DNA of 64,000 nucleotides from Nitrospira sp. Ga0074138 (GTDB lineage: Bacteria > Nitrospirota > Nitrospiria > Nitrospirales > Nitrospiraceae), in NCBI GenBank assembly GCA_001464735.1, contig LNDU01000034.1, positions 107,213 through 171,212 of the forward strand, given 5' to 3'. The position numbers and the translations under genes are program-made. Under the pieces are notes generated by a model. That model searched no databases. It was not told where the DNA came from and saw nothing but the letters and a program-made list of their open reading frames with translations. Positions 1 to 9,169 of the stretch are shown here, piece by piece; the stretch's first letter is position 1; every line of letters starts with the position of its first letter.

Positions 1-743
1 AGGAACCGTCGTTTATCAAAGACTCCTTCCAGGATCACTTGCAACTCACTCACGGACGGAGCGGCGTCCTTATCTCCTTTGATCGTTCGCCAGGGCTTAA
101 ACCATTCCTTCCCAGCTCCGAGGGTCCCAATGCGGGCCTGAACACCATCAGAGACAATTAGCGCCGCATTGGTTACGAAAAAAGATGGGATCTGTGCCTG
201 GTAGGTCAGGAGTTGTTGATAGGCACTCCAAATCGTGGCATCTTCGTCCGCAGGGTTCTTCAGCTCGATCACCGCCAGCGGCAGCCCATTCACAAACAAC
301 ACTACGTCCGGGCGGCGCATGTGTTGGCCTTCGGCAACGGTAAACTGGTTCACGGCCAGCCAGTCGTTGTTGTCAGGTTGATCAAAATCGAGCACCCGCG
401 CCTGTGCGCCGGCAATCGATCCATTCGGTCGTCGATATTCGACCGTGACTCCATTCATGAGCATGTGATGCACAGCACGGTTGCGTTCAACCAACGATAG
501 CGCATCGCTTCGCGTTAGCTTGCGATAGGCATCTTCTATCGCTTCGGCGGGCAGATCAGGATTGAGGTGACTAAGCGTCTGACGTAGCCGCTCTTCTAAC
601 ACTACATCACGATAATAGGGGTTGCTGCGTTCGGCTCCAGCTTCTCCGACGGCAATATCGGGACCGTGGAGCACCTGGTATCCCAGCGCTTCAAGCCAGG
701 CAAGAGCGGCATCTTCGACGATAGACTCGGTGAAGCTACTCAT
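1..743 (-). CDS. hsdR: Type I restriction enzyme R subunit, N-terminal part (runs off left edge)
   Basis: Motor/nuclease subunit of a type I restriction-modification system. It cleaves DNA after translocation when recognition sites are unmethylated. Only about 247 N-terminal residues lie in the window. They begin [21 protein letters not shown], the usual opening of the HSDR_N domain, and contain the PD-(D/E)xK-type nuclease core: RRPDVVLF near residue 142 followed by LAVIELKN near 156. The helicase domains would lie beyond the edge. The ATG overlaps the stop of the OLD-family gene upstream by four bases (ATGA), so it is translationally coupled and last in the operon as far as can be seen. The frame is open from the start codon to the window edge. 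Confidence 0.93.
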   Translation of the reverse strand, partial: MSSFTESIVEDAALAWLEALGYQVLHGPDIAVGEAGAERSNPYYRDVVLEERLRQTLSHLNPDLPAEAIEDAYRKLTRSDALSLVERNRAVHHMLMNGVTVEYRRPNGSIAGAQARVLDFDQPDNNDWLAVNQFTVAEGQHMRRPDVVLFVNGLPLAVIELKNPADEDATIWSAYQQLLTYQAQIPSFFVTNAALIVSDGVQARIGTLGAGKEWFKPWRTIKGDKDAAPSVSELQVILEGVFDKRRF

Positions 744-2485
744 TCGTTTTCCACAGGCGACACAACTACTGGTGCTTTCGAGGCCTTCACGGGTAAGCAA
801 GCCTCAATAAGCGAACAGAAAGCTTGGACTTTCCCAGAAGCAATCTTGTCGGAATCGTACTGATACAGAATGTGTTGTGGCTTACGGTGCTCAGAACCAG
901 CAGGAGGTATTCCGAGCATTGTCTCCAAGTCCCCCGCTATCTGCTTCACACACAGCGTCAGCGTCGCGTGCTTCGACTCCTCGATCAGCTTGTTAATCTC
1001 AGCGTGTTCGCCTTCACTATTATCGTCGTCGTGAATCACTGCATGCGAAACTCCAAGTCGGCTGAGAAGATTCATAAAGCGGTGGATATTATATTTCCCA
1101 ATACAGTCGAGAACGTAAAGACCGCAGTCTGCGTTCGCAATCTTTCCGTCGCTAACAAGCCGATTCACAAGGGCAACCTCGGTCGCACCCTCCACAAGCA
1201 AAACGTGATTTGCGAAAAACACGCTGGACCGATCAGGGTTAAGCCAAAGGAAGTGCTTCACCGCCTCCATTTCTGGCTTGGAGTCATCTTCATGAAGTTT
1301 TTTCGCCATCTTCGGGTATTTCTTCGCGATTACCGTGATTGTTTGATTGGCATCCACGATCTCAACCCATGCAGCTTCGTCGATCTGGAACGCTTCGCAC
1401 GTGCCCGCGCTTCGGCGAAGACGAACCACGGCGGGAATATCTGCCGCGTTCTTGCTGACGAAGTGCGAGGAGTGTGTCGCACAGACTACCTGCCAATGCC
1501 CTGATGAGGCCACAGCCATGAGGCTCCGAGCCAGAATTTCTTGTTGAGGTGGGTGCAGAAACGCCTCAGGTTCCTCAAATAAAACGAGGTTTAGGGAAGG
1601 AGTGAAGTCCTTGGTCTTCTTGGTAGCCTTCTTTCCTACGTACTTCGAGCCGAGCTGGATAAGCGAGTAGATGAAGTGCCGTTGAAATCCAGACCCGTAG
1701 TAGTCGATACCTTGAGCCTTACCGTGGAACTGGTCGAACAAGTCCCAGCCAAGCATAGACTTGATAATTTCGGCTGCTGATGGCGGTGGAAACTTGAGCT
1801 TAAACTCAGAATCCCAAGGCTTCAGTAGTGCATTCAGTTCACCCTCGAATCCTGATAGAGAGCGATCATCCCCAGTCTTTTCCTCGCGGATGGAGTCCGA
1901 GAACTTCTGTACACTGGTAGAGAAATCGCCGTAGGCTTTCCCTGCCTCCACGACATCGGTCATGATGTCTGTCAATAAATCGCGAAGAGCTGAAGGGCCA
2001 CTGAGCTTTGCGTGCTCGTCTACTTTGCTGATCGCCGGAATGTACACCAAGTCGCCAAACTTTCCGCTCTGGACGTTCTTGGCACCATAAAATGGCTCGC
2101 TCGACAGAGTGCCATCGCTCTTGTAGCCAAAGATCGAACCCGCTGCGGGTTTGCCATCATGTGTCTTGCCTGCCGTCTGAAAGTACTTGCGGACGCGCAG
2201 CAGCTTCGCCGGCACTTTGTAGTCATCGGCGAGGGACTCGCTCTCTCCATCCGTCAGCGAGAAGACCAGCTCGATCCATGACTCCTGATCTGCGGTCCCA
2301 ATAAACGGAAAGTCATTCTCTTTCTTGAACTTGAACCCGTCTTTCTCGTAGAAGGCACGGATGGCGTCAATGACACTGCTCTTTCCGGCATTGTTGGGGC
2401 CAACAAGCAGGCTGTAGCTCTTGAGAGTGATCTCCTGGTCAAGGAGACTACGGAAGTTGTGGATTGTGACGCTAAGCAGCTTCAT
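740..2485 (-). CDS. OLD-family ATP-dependent endonuclease (AAA ATPase + Toprim) inside hsd operon
   Basis: 581 residues. The N-terminal ABC/SMC-like ATPase shows Walker [10 protein letters not shown] at about residue 29, Walker [14 protein letters not shown] near 303 and a H-loop ATHSSHF near 340. A C-terminal Toprim domain starts at [12 protein letters not shown] near residue 430, with an acidic HDDDN motif near 493. This is the architecture of OLD nucleases (P2 Old, the GajA subunit of Gabija). No UvrD-like GajB partner is adjacent, so it is not a complete Gabija system. Its start overlaps the hsdS stop (ATGA) and its stop overlaps the hsdR start, so it is embedded between two core hsd genes. 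This resembles the 'R-linked ORFs' described in Campylobacter hsd loci. A defence role is inferred from family and position; the substrate is unknown. Confidence 0.88.
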   Translation of the reverse strand: MKLLSVTIHNFRSLLDQEITLKSYSLLVGPNNAGKSSVIDAIRAFYEKDGFKFKKENDFPFIGTADQESWIELVFSLTDGESESLADDYKVPAKLLRVRKYFQTAGKTHDGKPAAGSIFGYKSDGTLSSEPFYGAKNVQSGKFGDLVYIPAISKVDEHAKLSGPSALRDLLTDIMTDVVEAGKAYGDFSTSVQKFSDSIREEKTGDDRSLSGFEGELNALLKPWDSEFKLKFPPPSAAEIIKSMLGWDLFDQFHGKAQGIDYYGSGFQRHFIYSLIQLGSKYVGKKATKKTKDFTPSLNLVLFEEPEAFLHPPQQEILARSLMAVASSGHWQVVCATHSSHFVSKNAADIPAVVRLRRSAGTCEAFQIDEAAWVEIVDANQTITVIAKKYPKMAKKLHEDDSKPEMEAVKHFLWLNPDRSSVFFANHVLLVEGATEVALVNRLVSDGKIANADCGLYVLDCIGKYNIHRFMNLLSRLGVSHAVIHDDDNSEGEHAEINKLIEESKHATLTLCVKQIAGDLETMLGIPPAGSEHRKPQHILYQYDSDKIASGKVQAFCSLIEACLPVKASKAPVVVSPVENE

Positions 2486-4098
2486 GTCGTTGGATACCGA
2501 ACGGTTCGCTCCGCGTCCTTCACCCGAAATTCACCGGAGATGAGCTTGGGCAATAGTGTGTCGCGTAGGGAGACGAGCGTGTTCGATTGCTGACTACTAT
2601 ACTTCTGCCGTTGAAGGCTCCCGTTCGCTATTCGCTCAAATACATCAATGAGCGCCATCGGCGGCAGCAGTGTGGGCAGGTGGTGCACGTGATTTCGGTT
2701 GAGCGTCGGAACCGCAGAGCCAGCATTGAACAACGCGAAATCGATTCGCAGCAAAAGGTGAAACGCATACGCTGGCCTTGAATGCCGGAACTCTTTTACC
2801 CAAAGCGATGTATTCAAGGGCCAGAAATCGTCATCAACGTAAAACACCTTGCCGAGCACACCACTTCGCCCCGTAGTGACGCCAGGGCCACGAACCATGT
2901 ATTCGTTGTGCGTACCGCTTGGCCCGCTTGCCGCAAACACCGGGTATGTACCGGGGGTTCGCTGTGTCGCGGGGAGGTCGAAGCCCCTCTGAAGAACCAA
3001 AACACTGTCGAGTGAGCCCGTCTCCCACCCCTTCGGAATCTCGCCCAGCTCAGAATCTTCGAAAGAATCCGGGAAAAGGTCGGCAATGGGCTTGGGCAAA
3101 CCAATGTTTCGGCCCTCGGCCTTGGCGCGGACAGGGTCGAAGTCCACGAACCACGACTTGAAGAGCGCCCGCGCCATCGCCTCCAGCGTCTCGTTCATTC
3201 GTCGGTTCAGCTCGATTTTGTCGTCCAGCGTGCTAAGGATGTGGGCGATGGCGTGCTGCTCGGGGAGCGGTGGCAGCGGAAGTCGAAACGACTCGATGTG
3301 GCCCTTCGTAACCGCACGCCGAGAACCTCCGGCATTGAAGGACTCTATGTACGACTTAACGTCTGGGTGCGTCAGGAATGCCAGTACATAGCCAGCATCC
3401 GCGCGCTGAGGGTCAAGGCGGATGATAGAGACATGTTGGTTGACACAAGCGGGAAGAACGTCCTTCGGGACTATGCAAGCACGCCCAAATGTGATGCCAT
3501 CTCCTGTGATGTTAAGAAGAATGTCATTGGGCTGGAGAATCACACCACGCAGTCCATCCGCCTGTTCGTCCGAAATGAATGCAAGCCCATTATGGTCAAA
3601 ACGACGGTCGAAAACGTTCTGGCTTCGCACAAGAGCGAACCGTGCGCGACTCGGCAGATAGGCATCTGCTCCGCCCTTTGGTGTTGCACCTGAGCCGATC
3701 TTAACAGCGATCTCGGATAGAGCAACCACCGGCCAACGAAGGTCATACTCGATTGGCGAATCACCCGCCAAACCCTTTTTGCCATCCGCCTCTTTCGCCT
3801 CCTGCACCACCACATATTCCTTGCGGATGATGTCGCGGAATCGTTCCGGCACTTCGTCCCAGACATGGAGGTCCACCGGGAAGGGCAGATTGCTTTCGGC
3901 AAGTGCTTCTTTGAGGTCCGCCACCTGAGGTTGTTGAGCAGGACTGGCAAAGGCAACGAGATCGAGGTCGGAGTTGGGACGGGCGGTCCATTTCACGCGG
4001 GAGCCATAGGCCCACACGTCAACGCCCGGAAGGAAGCGGCGCAGGAGCTCGTTCAGCGTAGTGCGCTCCTCTGTTGTGAGGTCTATCGCATCGGTCAT
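2482..4098 (-). CDS. hsdS: Type I restriction specificity subunit HsdS with N-terminal nucleotidyltransferase domain
   Basis: About 538 residues from the ATG at 4098; a longer in-frame ATG at 4140 would add 14 residues and overlap the YgiT gene. I prefer 4098 because the nucleotidyltransferase fold begins there (MTDAIDLTTEERTTL). The first ~100 residues carry an MNT/pol-beta-type signature: YGSRVKW, then NSDLDLVAF, and a third acidic strand FPVDLHVWDE. The remainder is a typical HsdS: two target-recognition domains (about 120-290 and 360-530), each followed by a conserved helix (LPPLPEQHAIAHILSTLD; SLRDTLLPKLISGEF). HsdS sets the DNA sequence recognised by HsdM and HsdR. The fused nucleotidyltransferase has no standard role in type I systems. 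It could be an AMP-transferring regulator (MNT antitoxin-like) or a structural tether. Confidence 0.9.
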   Translation of the reverse strand: MTDAIDLTTEERTTLNELLRRFLPGVDVWAYGSRVKWTARPNSDLDLVAFASPAQQPQVADLKEALAESNLPFPVDLHVWDEVPERFRDIIRKEYVVVQEAKEADGKKGLAGDSPIEYDLRWPVVALSEIAVKIGSGATPKGGADAYLPSRARFALVRSQNVFDRRFDHNGLAFISDEQADGLRGVILQPNDILLNITGDGITFGRACIVPKDVLPACVNQHVSIIRLDPQRADAGYVLAFLTHPDVKSYIESFNAGGSRRAVTKGHIESFRLPLPPLPEQHAIAHILSTLDDKIELNRRMNETLEAMARALFKSWFVDFDPVRAKAEGRNIGLPKPIADLFPDSFEDSELGEIPKGWETGSLDSVLVLQRGFDLPATQRTPGTYPVFAASGPSGTHNEYMVRGPGVTTGRSGVLGKVFYVDDDFWPLNTSLWVKEFRHSRPAYAFHLLLRIDFALFNAGSAVPTLNRNHVHHLPTLLPPMALIDVFERIANGSLQRQKYSSQQSNTLVSLRDTLLPKLISGEFRVKDAERTVRYPTT

Positions 4099-4121
4099 TC
4101 CCACACTGTCCACTCTCGATC

Positions 4122-4364
4122 CTAGGCGACCTGTTGCCACTGCGTGACTTCCACCGCTGCGTGTTTGTTATGCGCATCTGACACAATGCGGTCCAGCTTC
4201 GCCGCCACCGGATCGTCAATCCAGGCATCGCCGCACTGGCCGCAGACGAATGCAGGAACATCTCGTACAACAACCACGCCAAATTTCAAATCCACGGCAA
4301 AGGTCGTCGTCCCTGGTTGCTTCTCGCCACCGCAAAGGGGGCACCGCCCGCCATGTCCGCTCAT
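4122..4364 (-). CDS. YgiT-type zinc finger protein (antitoxin-like)
   Basis: 80 residues with two CxxC knuckles, CPLCGG near residue 8 and CGQCGDAW near 40. This is the zinc-binding module of YgiT/MqsA-like proteins. Its C-terminus reads VTQWQQVA, where a helix-turn-helix would be in full MqsA, so only the zinc finger is present. The ATG overlaps the stop of the DUF4258 gene (ATGA). DUF4258 and YgiT-type proteins often occur as pairs that behave like toxin-antitoxin modules, so this is a plausible antitoxin for the neighbour. That function is inferred from pairing. Confidence 0.8.
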   Translation of the reverse strand: MSGHGGRCPLCGGEKQPGTTTFAVDLKFGVVVVRDVPAFVCGQCGDAWIDDPVAAKLDRIVSDAHNKHAAVEVTQWQQVA

Positions 4365-4685
4365 AGCTTTTTCCTCCTGGTCTTGTAATCCGCTTCAAAG
4401 TGCTCAAGGTCCGGACGGTAGGCCGTGATGACATGGCATACCGAGTCGACAGATTCGGCGGCGGCCACGACATGCAACGGTTCCGTCTCAACATGCAGAA
4501 TCAGTCCGCTGGGATAGGGCCGATCCGTTGTAGACCTCGATGACCTCGCCATGCAGAATCGCGTTTATGACCTCGGCACGGGAAATCCCCCGCTCCAGAA
4601 AACGCTCTAACGCATGGAGATGCCACTGGATGCGGCCCTCGACCACTGCGGCACGCAGGAGCGCGATGTCAAAATCCTTACCCAT
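4361..4685 (-). CDS. DUF4258 protein, frameshifted (toxin-like)
   Basis: The N-terminal half ([17 protein letters not shown], then GEVIEVYN) starts at 4685. The C-terminal half ([29 protein letters not shown]) is in another frame and ends at 4361. Together they make one DUF4258 domain of about 107 residues, so a one-base gain (or two-base loss) lies near 4518-4528. The start overlaps the hsdM stop by eight bases and the stop overlaps the YgiT start, so the frame-restored gene fits the operon exactly. DUF4258 proteins are small RelE/BrnT-like proteins often paired with small antitoxins. The lesion may be real inactivation or an assembly indel. Confidence 0.75.
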
Positions 4686-6257
4686 ACCCCAATTCCTTCA
4701 AATTTGCGGCGATGGCGGCATCGAGCGTGGCGGATTCCTTCCGTTGTTCGCGTAGCGTGGCCGTGAGCCGCTTCATCTTTTCATCGAATGGCTCACCGTC
4801 GTTCTCAATAGCTTCCGCTCCGACATAGCGTCCAGGGGTAAGCACGTGGCTGTGCTTGCGGATATCTTCCAGCTTCGCCGCTTTGCAGAAACCTGGTACA
4901 TCAGCGTATTCGCCCGCAGCTTTGTCGCCACGCCAGGCGTGATAGGTTCCGGCAATTTTTGCGACATCCTCGTCTGTCAATTCTCTATGGACCGGTCAAT
5001 CAGCGTTCCCATCTTGCGTGCATCGATGAAAAGCGTCTCACCGCGCCGGTCTCGGAAGCCCTGCCCTGAGCCTGTCGAACGGGTTCCGTTCTTCTTGTTC
5101 CGCGCGAGAAACCAGAGGCACACGGGAATCTGGGTGGAGTAGAACAATTGTCCTGGAAGCGCCACCATACAATCGACCAGATCCGCCTCGATGATGTTCT
5201 TGCGAATCTCCCCCTCGTTGGACTGGTTGGACGACATCGAGCCATTGGCCAAGACAAACCCTGCCAGTCCAGTGGGTGCAAGGTGGTGGATAAAGTGTTG
5301 CACCCAGGCAAAGTTGGCATTACCGGCTGGCGGCGTACCGTAGACCCACCGCTTGTCGTCCTTGAGCAGCTCGCCGCGCCAGTCGCTGTCGTTGAAAGGC
5401 GGGTTGGCCAGCACGTAGTCGGCCTTGAGGTCGGGGTGCCGGTCATTGTGAAAGGTGTCGCCATGCGCGATTTGCGCATCGATGCCGCGGATGGCGAGAT
5501 TCATCTTGGCCAGTCGCCATGTCGTGTAGTTAGACTCCTGGCCATAAATGGAGATATCTCCGAGCTTGCCGCTGTGAGCCTCGATAAACTTTTCGCTACT
5601 CACGAACATGCCGCCCGATCCGCAGCATGGGTCATAGACACGGCCTTTGTACGGAGCCAGCATCTCGACTAGCACGCGAACGACTCGCGAAGGCGTATAG
5701 AATTGTCCACCTTTCTTGCCCTCGGCACTCGCAAACTGTGAGAGGAAGTACTCGTAGACACGGCCAAGTATGTCCTTTGCACGATCTGCGGGGCTACCAA
5801 GTGCGATGTCAGAGACGAGATTAATGAGCTGGCCAAGTCGCTGTTTGTCGAGGCCTGGACGAGCGTAGTCTTTCGGTAGCACGCCCTTGAGAGACGGGTT
5901 ATCCCGCTCGATGGCACTCATTGCATCGTCCACAATCGTGCCGATGGTCGGCTGCGGGGCGCTCGCCTTGAGGTGTGACCACCGCGCTTCCTTGGGCACC
6001 CAAAAGATCCTCGCGGCTTTGTATTCGTCTGGATCTTCCGGATCAGCCCCTTGTTTCTTTTGCGCCTCAAGCTCCGCGTGCTTGGCATCAAACGCATCTG
6101 AAATGTATTTTAAGAAGATCAGGCCCAGGACGACGTGCTTGTACTCCGCCGCGTCCATATTGTTCCGCAACGCATCGGCGGCAGCCCAGAGTTTTGCCTC
6201 AAGTCCTGCTGATTCGCCATTCTTTGGCTTCTCTGGTTCCCTTTTTGATCTCGACAT
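4678..6257 (-). CDS. hsdM: Type I DNA methyltransferase subunit HsdM, single frameshift near the 3' end
   Basis: N6-adenine methyltransferase of the restriction-modification system, using S-adenosylmethionine. Residues 1-426 contain the HsdM N-terminal helical domain ([20 protein letters not shown]), the SAM motif [12 protein letters not shown] and the catalytic [10 protein letters not shown] (NPPF). The frame breaks after [13 protein letters not shown] and resumes with [21 protein letters not shown], ending GYG at 4678. Restoring one base near 4991-4994 (GG for GGG on the coding strand) joins the two parts into about 526 residues, the normal HsdM length. A nine-residue extra segment before FRDRRGE corresponds to a dispersed palindromic repeat (see the repeat at 5064). 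First gene of the operon; the downstream gene overlaps it. Confidence 0.88.
5064..5083. repeat. CCTGAGCCTGTCGAA-type dispersed repeat inside hsdM
   Basis: The plus strand reads CCCTGAGCCTGTCGAACGGG. This closely matches a short repeat (core CCTGAGCCTGTCGAA) that I recall as widely scattered in environmental bacterial genomes. Here it lies within hsdM. It encodes roughly TRSTGSGQG, which is absent from the usual [13 protein letters not shown] region, so it appears to be an in-frame insertion. Recognition is from memory; no second full copy was noticed in this window. Confidence 0.55.
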
Positions 6258-6522
6258 GCACTATTCTCCGATTGATTTGGAAGGAAGCTTACAACAGCAC
6301 CCTCGGGCAAATTGGCCAGAAGCTTACCCGTTTCCCTTTAAGAAATCACGCTCCCAAAGAGAAAAAGGAAGTCCTGAGTTCTGAGTGCTGAGTTAGCGGC
6401 TCAAGTGAAGGTTCTTGGAAGTGGAAGTGCTGAGCCAGCCCCGAACAGTATCGAAGGGTGCTGACTTTGGACCGTGAGAAAGCGCTGAGAGTTGACAGGC
6501 GGGTTTCTAGAAAAGAAGGAGC
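6258..6522. other. Intergenic region between hsdM and prfC
   Basis: About 265 bases between the start of the hsd operon and the 3' end of prfC. It should hold the hsd promoter, although no clear -35/-10 pair stands out. At 6372-6391 there is a CTGAG-rich stretch (CCTGAG, CTGAGTGCTGAG). A related stretch lies at 50617-50640 next to nuoJ, so this may be a small dispersed repeat. No gene is supported here. Confidence 0.4.
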
Positions 6523-8127
6523 CTACCCCATGTCCCGCAGCACATGGTCGGGATTCCGATCGCGGGCGATATTCTTCATGAGCTGATCGCCAAACAGAAC
6601 GACGACTCGATCCCGTTGGTCCTTCACCATCATCGAGGCCGATGGTGACTTGAACGTGGCTGGGTCGCCGTCCAGCCAGGCACTGCAGGTAAAGGGTAGC
6701 GCATCCAGGATGGTTTCCACACGGTATTCGTGGCGCAGTCGATATTGCAATACGTCGAACTGGAGACGGCCGACCGCAGCAACCAAAGCTTCCTGATCAT
6801 TGAGACTGCGCATGATCTGCACAGTCCCCTCTTGCGCCATCTGGGACAGGCCCTTGTCGAATGCTTTGCGCTTTCCAACGTCAGTCGGTCGAAGACGGGC
6901 AAAGATTTCTGGCTGGAATTGTGGGAGCGGTTTGAAATTGAAGCCCCCTGTCAACGACACCGTATCCCCGATCGTGAAGACGTCGGGGTTGATGATCCCG
7001 ATGATATCGCCAGGATAGGCTTCTTCGACCGTGCTCCGTTCCTGCGCCACCAGGCTATGCGGCCGCGAGAGCCGAATGTCTCGCCCCAGCCGATGATGTT
7101 TCACCACCATGTCGCGCTCAAAGCGGCCGGAACAGACTCGAAGGAACGCGGTACTGTCGCGATGCTTGGGGTTCATATTGGCTTGCAGCTTGAACACATA
7201 GGCGCTGAACGGCATGTCGATCGGTTCCACCGACATCTCCGTTCCGTCCTCGCGGTTCGCTTGCCTTGCCCCCGGACTCGGGGCCAACTCCACAAACGCG
7301 TCCAAAAAGCTCTCGATTCCAAAGTTGGTGAGTGCCGATGCAAAAAATACCGGGGTAATGTCGCCCTGCAGAAACTGTTCACGCGTAAAGGGATTGCCGG
7401 CGATATCCAAGAGATCCAAGTCGTGCTGGACCTGGTCCATGGTTTCTTGCGAGACACGACCTGTGACACCGAGTTCGGCGAGCGGCAAGGTCTGCGTCGT
7501 CACTTTCGAGGCTCCACCATGCGCGGTCTTGCTGAACAGCTGCACCCGATTGTCGGCCCTGGTCACGATGCCGACAAAGTCGCTGCCTGACCCGATCGGC
7601 CAATTGACCGCACTCGCATGAATGCTCAAGGCTTGTTCCACTTCTGTCATCAAGTCAAGCGGCGGCCGTCCCGGCTGGTCCATTTTGTTGATCAAAGTGA
7701 GGACGGGAATGCGCCGCAGACGGCACACTGCAAAAAGTTTGCGCGTTTGGGCCTCTACACCCTTGGCCGCATCGATCACCATGATAGCGCTGTCAGCCGC
7801 CGTGAGGGTGCGATAGGTATCTTCGGAGAAATCCTGGTGCCCGGGCGTATCGAGCAAATTCATGACGGCGCCTTTATAAGGAAATTGCATGGCCGAGGCG
7901 GTGATGGAGATCCCGCGTTCCTGCTCCATGCCCATCCAATCCGATGCGGTCGCTTTACCGCCCTTGCGTCCGCGCACCATGCCGGCGGTCCGAATCAGCC
8001 CTGAATAGAGCAGCAGCTTTTCGGTCAACGTAGTTTTGCCTGCATCAGGGTGACTGATGATGGCAAAGGTGCGCCGTCGCCCTGTGGCGGCCGTAAGTTC
8101 TGTTGAGAGGGTCATCTCAGTCGTCAT
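6523..8127 (-). CDS. prfC: Peptide chain release factor 3
   Basis: Translational GTPase that recycles RF1/RF2 from the ribosome after peptide release. 534 residues, the usual RF3 length. G1 is SHPDAGKTT near residue 27, the switch region has ERGISITASAMQF, G3 is DTPGHQDF, G4 is NKMD, and the RF3-type C-terminal domain follows (FQPEIFARLRP, QEGTVQIM, VGRLQFDVLQYRL). RF3 is distinguished from EF-G by length and by the GRKGGKATASDWM segment. The start could be this ATG or the one five residues later (MTLSTEL). It is a single gene with the hsd operon on one side and an unrelated gene on the other. Confidence 0.96.
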   Translation of the reverse strand: MTTEMTLSTELTAATGRRRTFAIISHPDAGKTTLTEKLLLYSGLIRTAGMVRGRKGGKATASDWMGMEQERGISITASAMQFPYKGAVMNLLDTPGHQDFSEDTYRTLTAADSAIMVIDAAKGVEAQTRKLFAVCRLRRIPVLTLINKMDQPGRPPLDLMTEVEQALSIHASAVNWPIGSGSDFVGIVTRADNRVQLFSKTAHGGASKVTTQTLPLAELGVTGRVSQETMDQVQHDLDLLDIAGNPFTREQFLQGDITPVFFASALTNFGIESFLDAFVELAPSPGARQANREDGTEMSVEPIDMPFSAYVFKLQANMNPKHRDSTAFLRVCSGRFERDMVVKHHRLGRDIRLSRPHSLVAQERSTVEEAYPGDIIGIINPDVFTIGDTVSLTGGFNFKPLPQFQPEIFARLRPTDVGKRKAFDKGLSQMAQEGTVQIMRSLNDQEALVAAVGRLQFDVLQYRLRHEYRVETILDALPFTCSAWLDGDPATFKSPSASMMVKDQRDRVVVLFGDQLMKNIARDRNPDHVLRDMG

Positions 8128-8173
8128 GATCGGAGGCGCAGCATACCATATTACATGTTAAAGCGGATGATCA

Positions 8174-8707
8174 TCAGAAGCGCATCGAATCGGAGAGATG
8201 CTCATACCCGGCCCGTTCCACAGCTCGACGGACGGCGCCGAGCACAGGCGGAGTATCCGAATGTGGTAGCACCGTCACAGCTGGGGCGGCAAGGAGTTTC
8301 GCCATCAGATCCTCCGTCTCAGCGCCCGCCAACTTGTCGCAGGTGGTGTACAAGCCATCCAGACCTTCCTCGACCTTGTTGTGCTTATTCAAGATTGAGC
8401 GTAGTACGGCGATGAGTTCGGGCGTGGGAGTGGGCATGAGTAAGGCCGCAATGGCTCCATGGTCGAGTCGAAGCGTTGCCGCAATCGACAGCGGTGTGCC
8501 TCCGTTCGCTCGCTGTGCCGCAGGTAGAAGAATCTTCTCCTCCATCCCAATATGGCGAAGCAGCCCGGCTCGAAACTCATCATACTGTCCCTGCTCGATC
8601 CGGCCTCCGGAGGCCAGGGCTGAGTTGAGGAGATTCTCCAGCCGTCGGTGGTCATCTTGGAGAAACTGTGTAATGGGTCCTGACGATGGATGTGTGTCTG
8701 GTTCCAT
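8174..8707 (-). CDS. Hemerythrin HHE cation-binding domain protein
   Basis: About 177 residues from the ATG at 8707 (MEPDTHPSS); a TTG at 8731 would extend it by eight residues. The HHE motifs are visible: QFLQDDHRRLENLLN near the start, LLRHIGMEEKILLP in the second helix, LRLDHGAIAALL in the third and ILNKHNKVEEGLDGLY in the fourth. These supply the His/Glu ligands of a di-iron site. Such proteins bind oxygen, nitric oxide or iron in the cytoplasm. It ends about 46 bases from the start of prfC and may be co-transcribed with it. Confidence 0.88.
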   Translation of the reverse strand: MEPDTHPSSGPITQFLQDDHRRLENLLNSALASGGRIEQGQYDEFRAGLLRHIGMEEKILLPAAQRANGGTPLSIAATLRLDHGAIAALLMPTPTPELIAVLRSILNKHNKVEEGLDGLYTTCDKLAGAETEDLMAKLLAAPAVTVLPHSDTPPVLGAVRRAVERAGYEHLSDSMRF

Positions 8708-8948
8708 TGACTGCTGCCGTTCAGCGGACAAATTTCACAAGTCACCCTTCCCCCGTTGCCTTATTTCGGGAATGATTGCAAGGGCAAACTTCCGAATACG
8801 GTGCTTCAAACAATACAGCCGAACGAGGTACAAATTCCACAGGTGTTCGTCGGACTTGGGAATACAAACGGTTCCCGTTCGGATGAAGCAGTTGCATTCC
8901 TATCTCGAAAGGTCTGCCTTGTAAGATCCTGAAGGCGAGCTGGGAGTC

Positions 8949-9152
8949 TCAGTGCCACATGGCTGGTGCGCAGGCCATGAAGACGGAGGCCACAAGAATG
9001 AGGAGGGCGCCGAGGAAGGATGCGGTGAGCGAAAAGGCCCCATATGATTGGAATGGCGGTCGTCGCATGTGAGGAAATCGCATGAGACAAAAGGTGACGA
9101 AGGACGATCCCGCCCCGAGGAGGGTCAGTAGAATGTGTCCGGAGTCCATCAT
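8949..9152 (-). CDS. Small two-helix membrane protein, unknown function
   Basis: 67 residues with two hydrophobic segments: about residues 4-23 (GHILLTLLGAGSSFVTFCLM) and 38-62 (LTASFLGALLILVASVFMA). A basic linker, RFPHMRRPP, lies between them. I do not recognise a family. It lies 17 bases downstream of the L7/L12-CTD-like gene on the same strand, so the two probably share a transcript. The membrane topology makes a real product more likely than chance, but support is modest. Confidence 0.55.
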   Translation of the reverse strand: MMDSGHILLTLLGAGSSFVTFCLMRFPHMRRPPFQSYGAFSLTASFLGALLILVASVFMACAPAMWH

Positions 9153-9169
9153 GCCGGTTACATCCTCGC

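Noticed and set aside
740..2485. Complete Gabija or PARIS system
   Set aside because: Only the OLD-type protein is present; no GajB-like helicase or separate AriB-type Toprim partner is encoded next to it.
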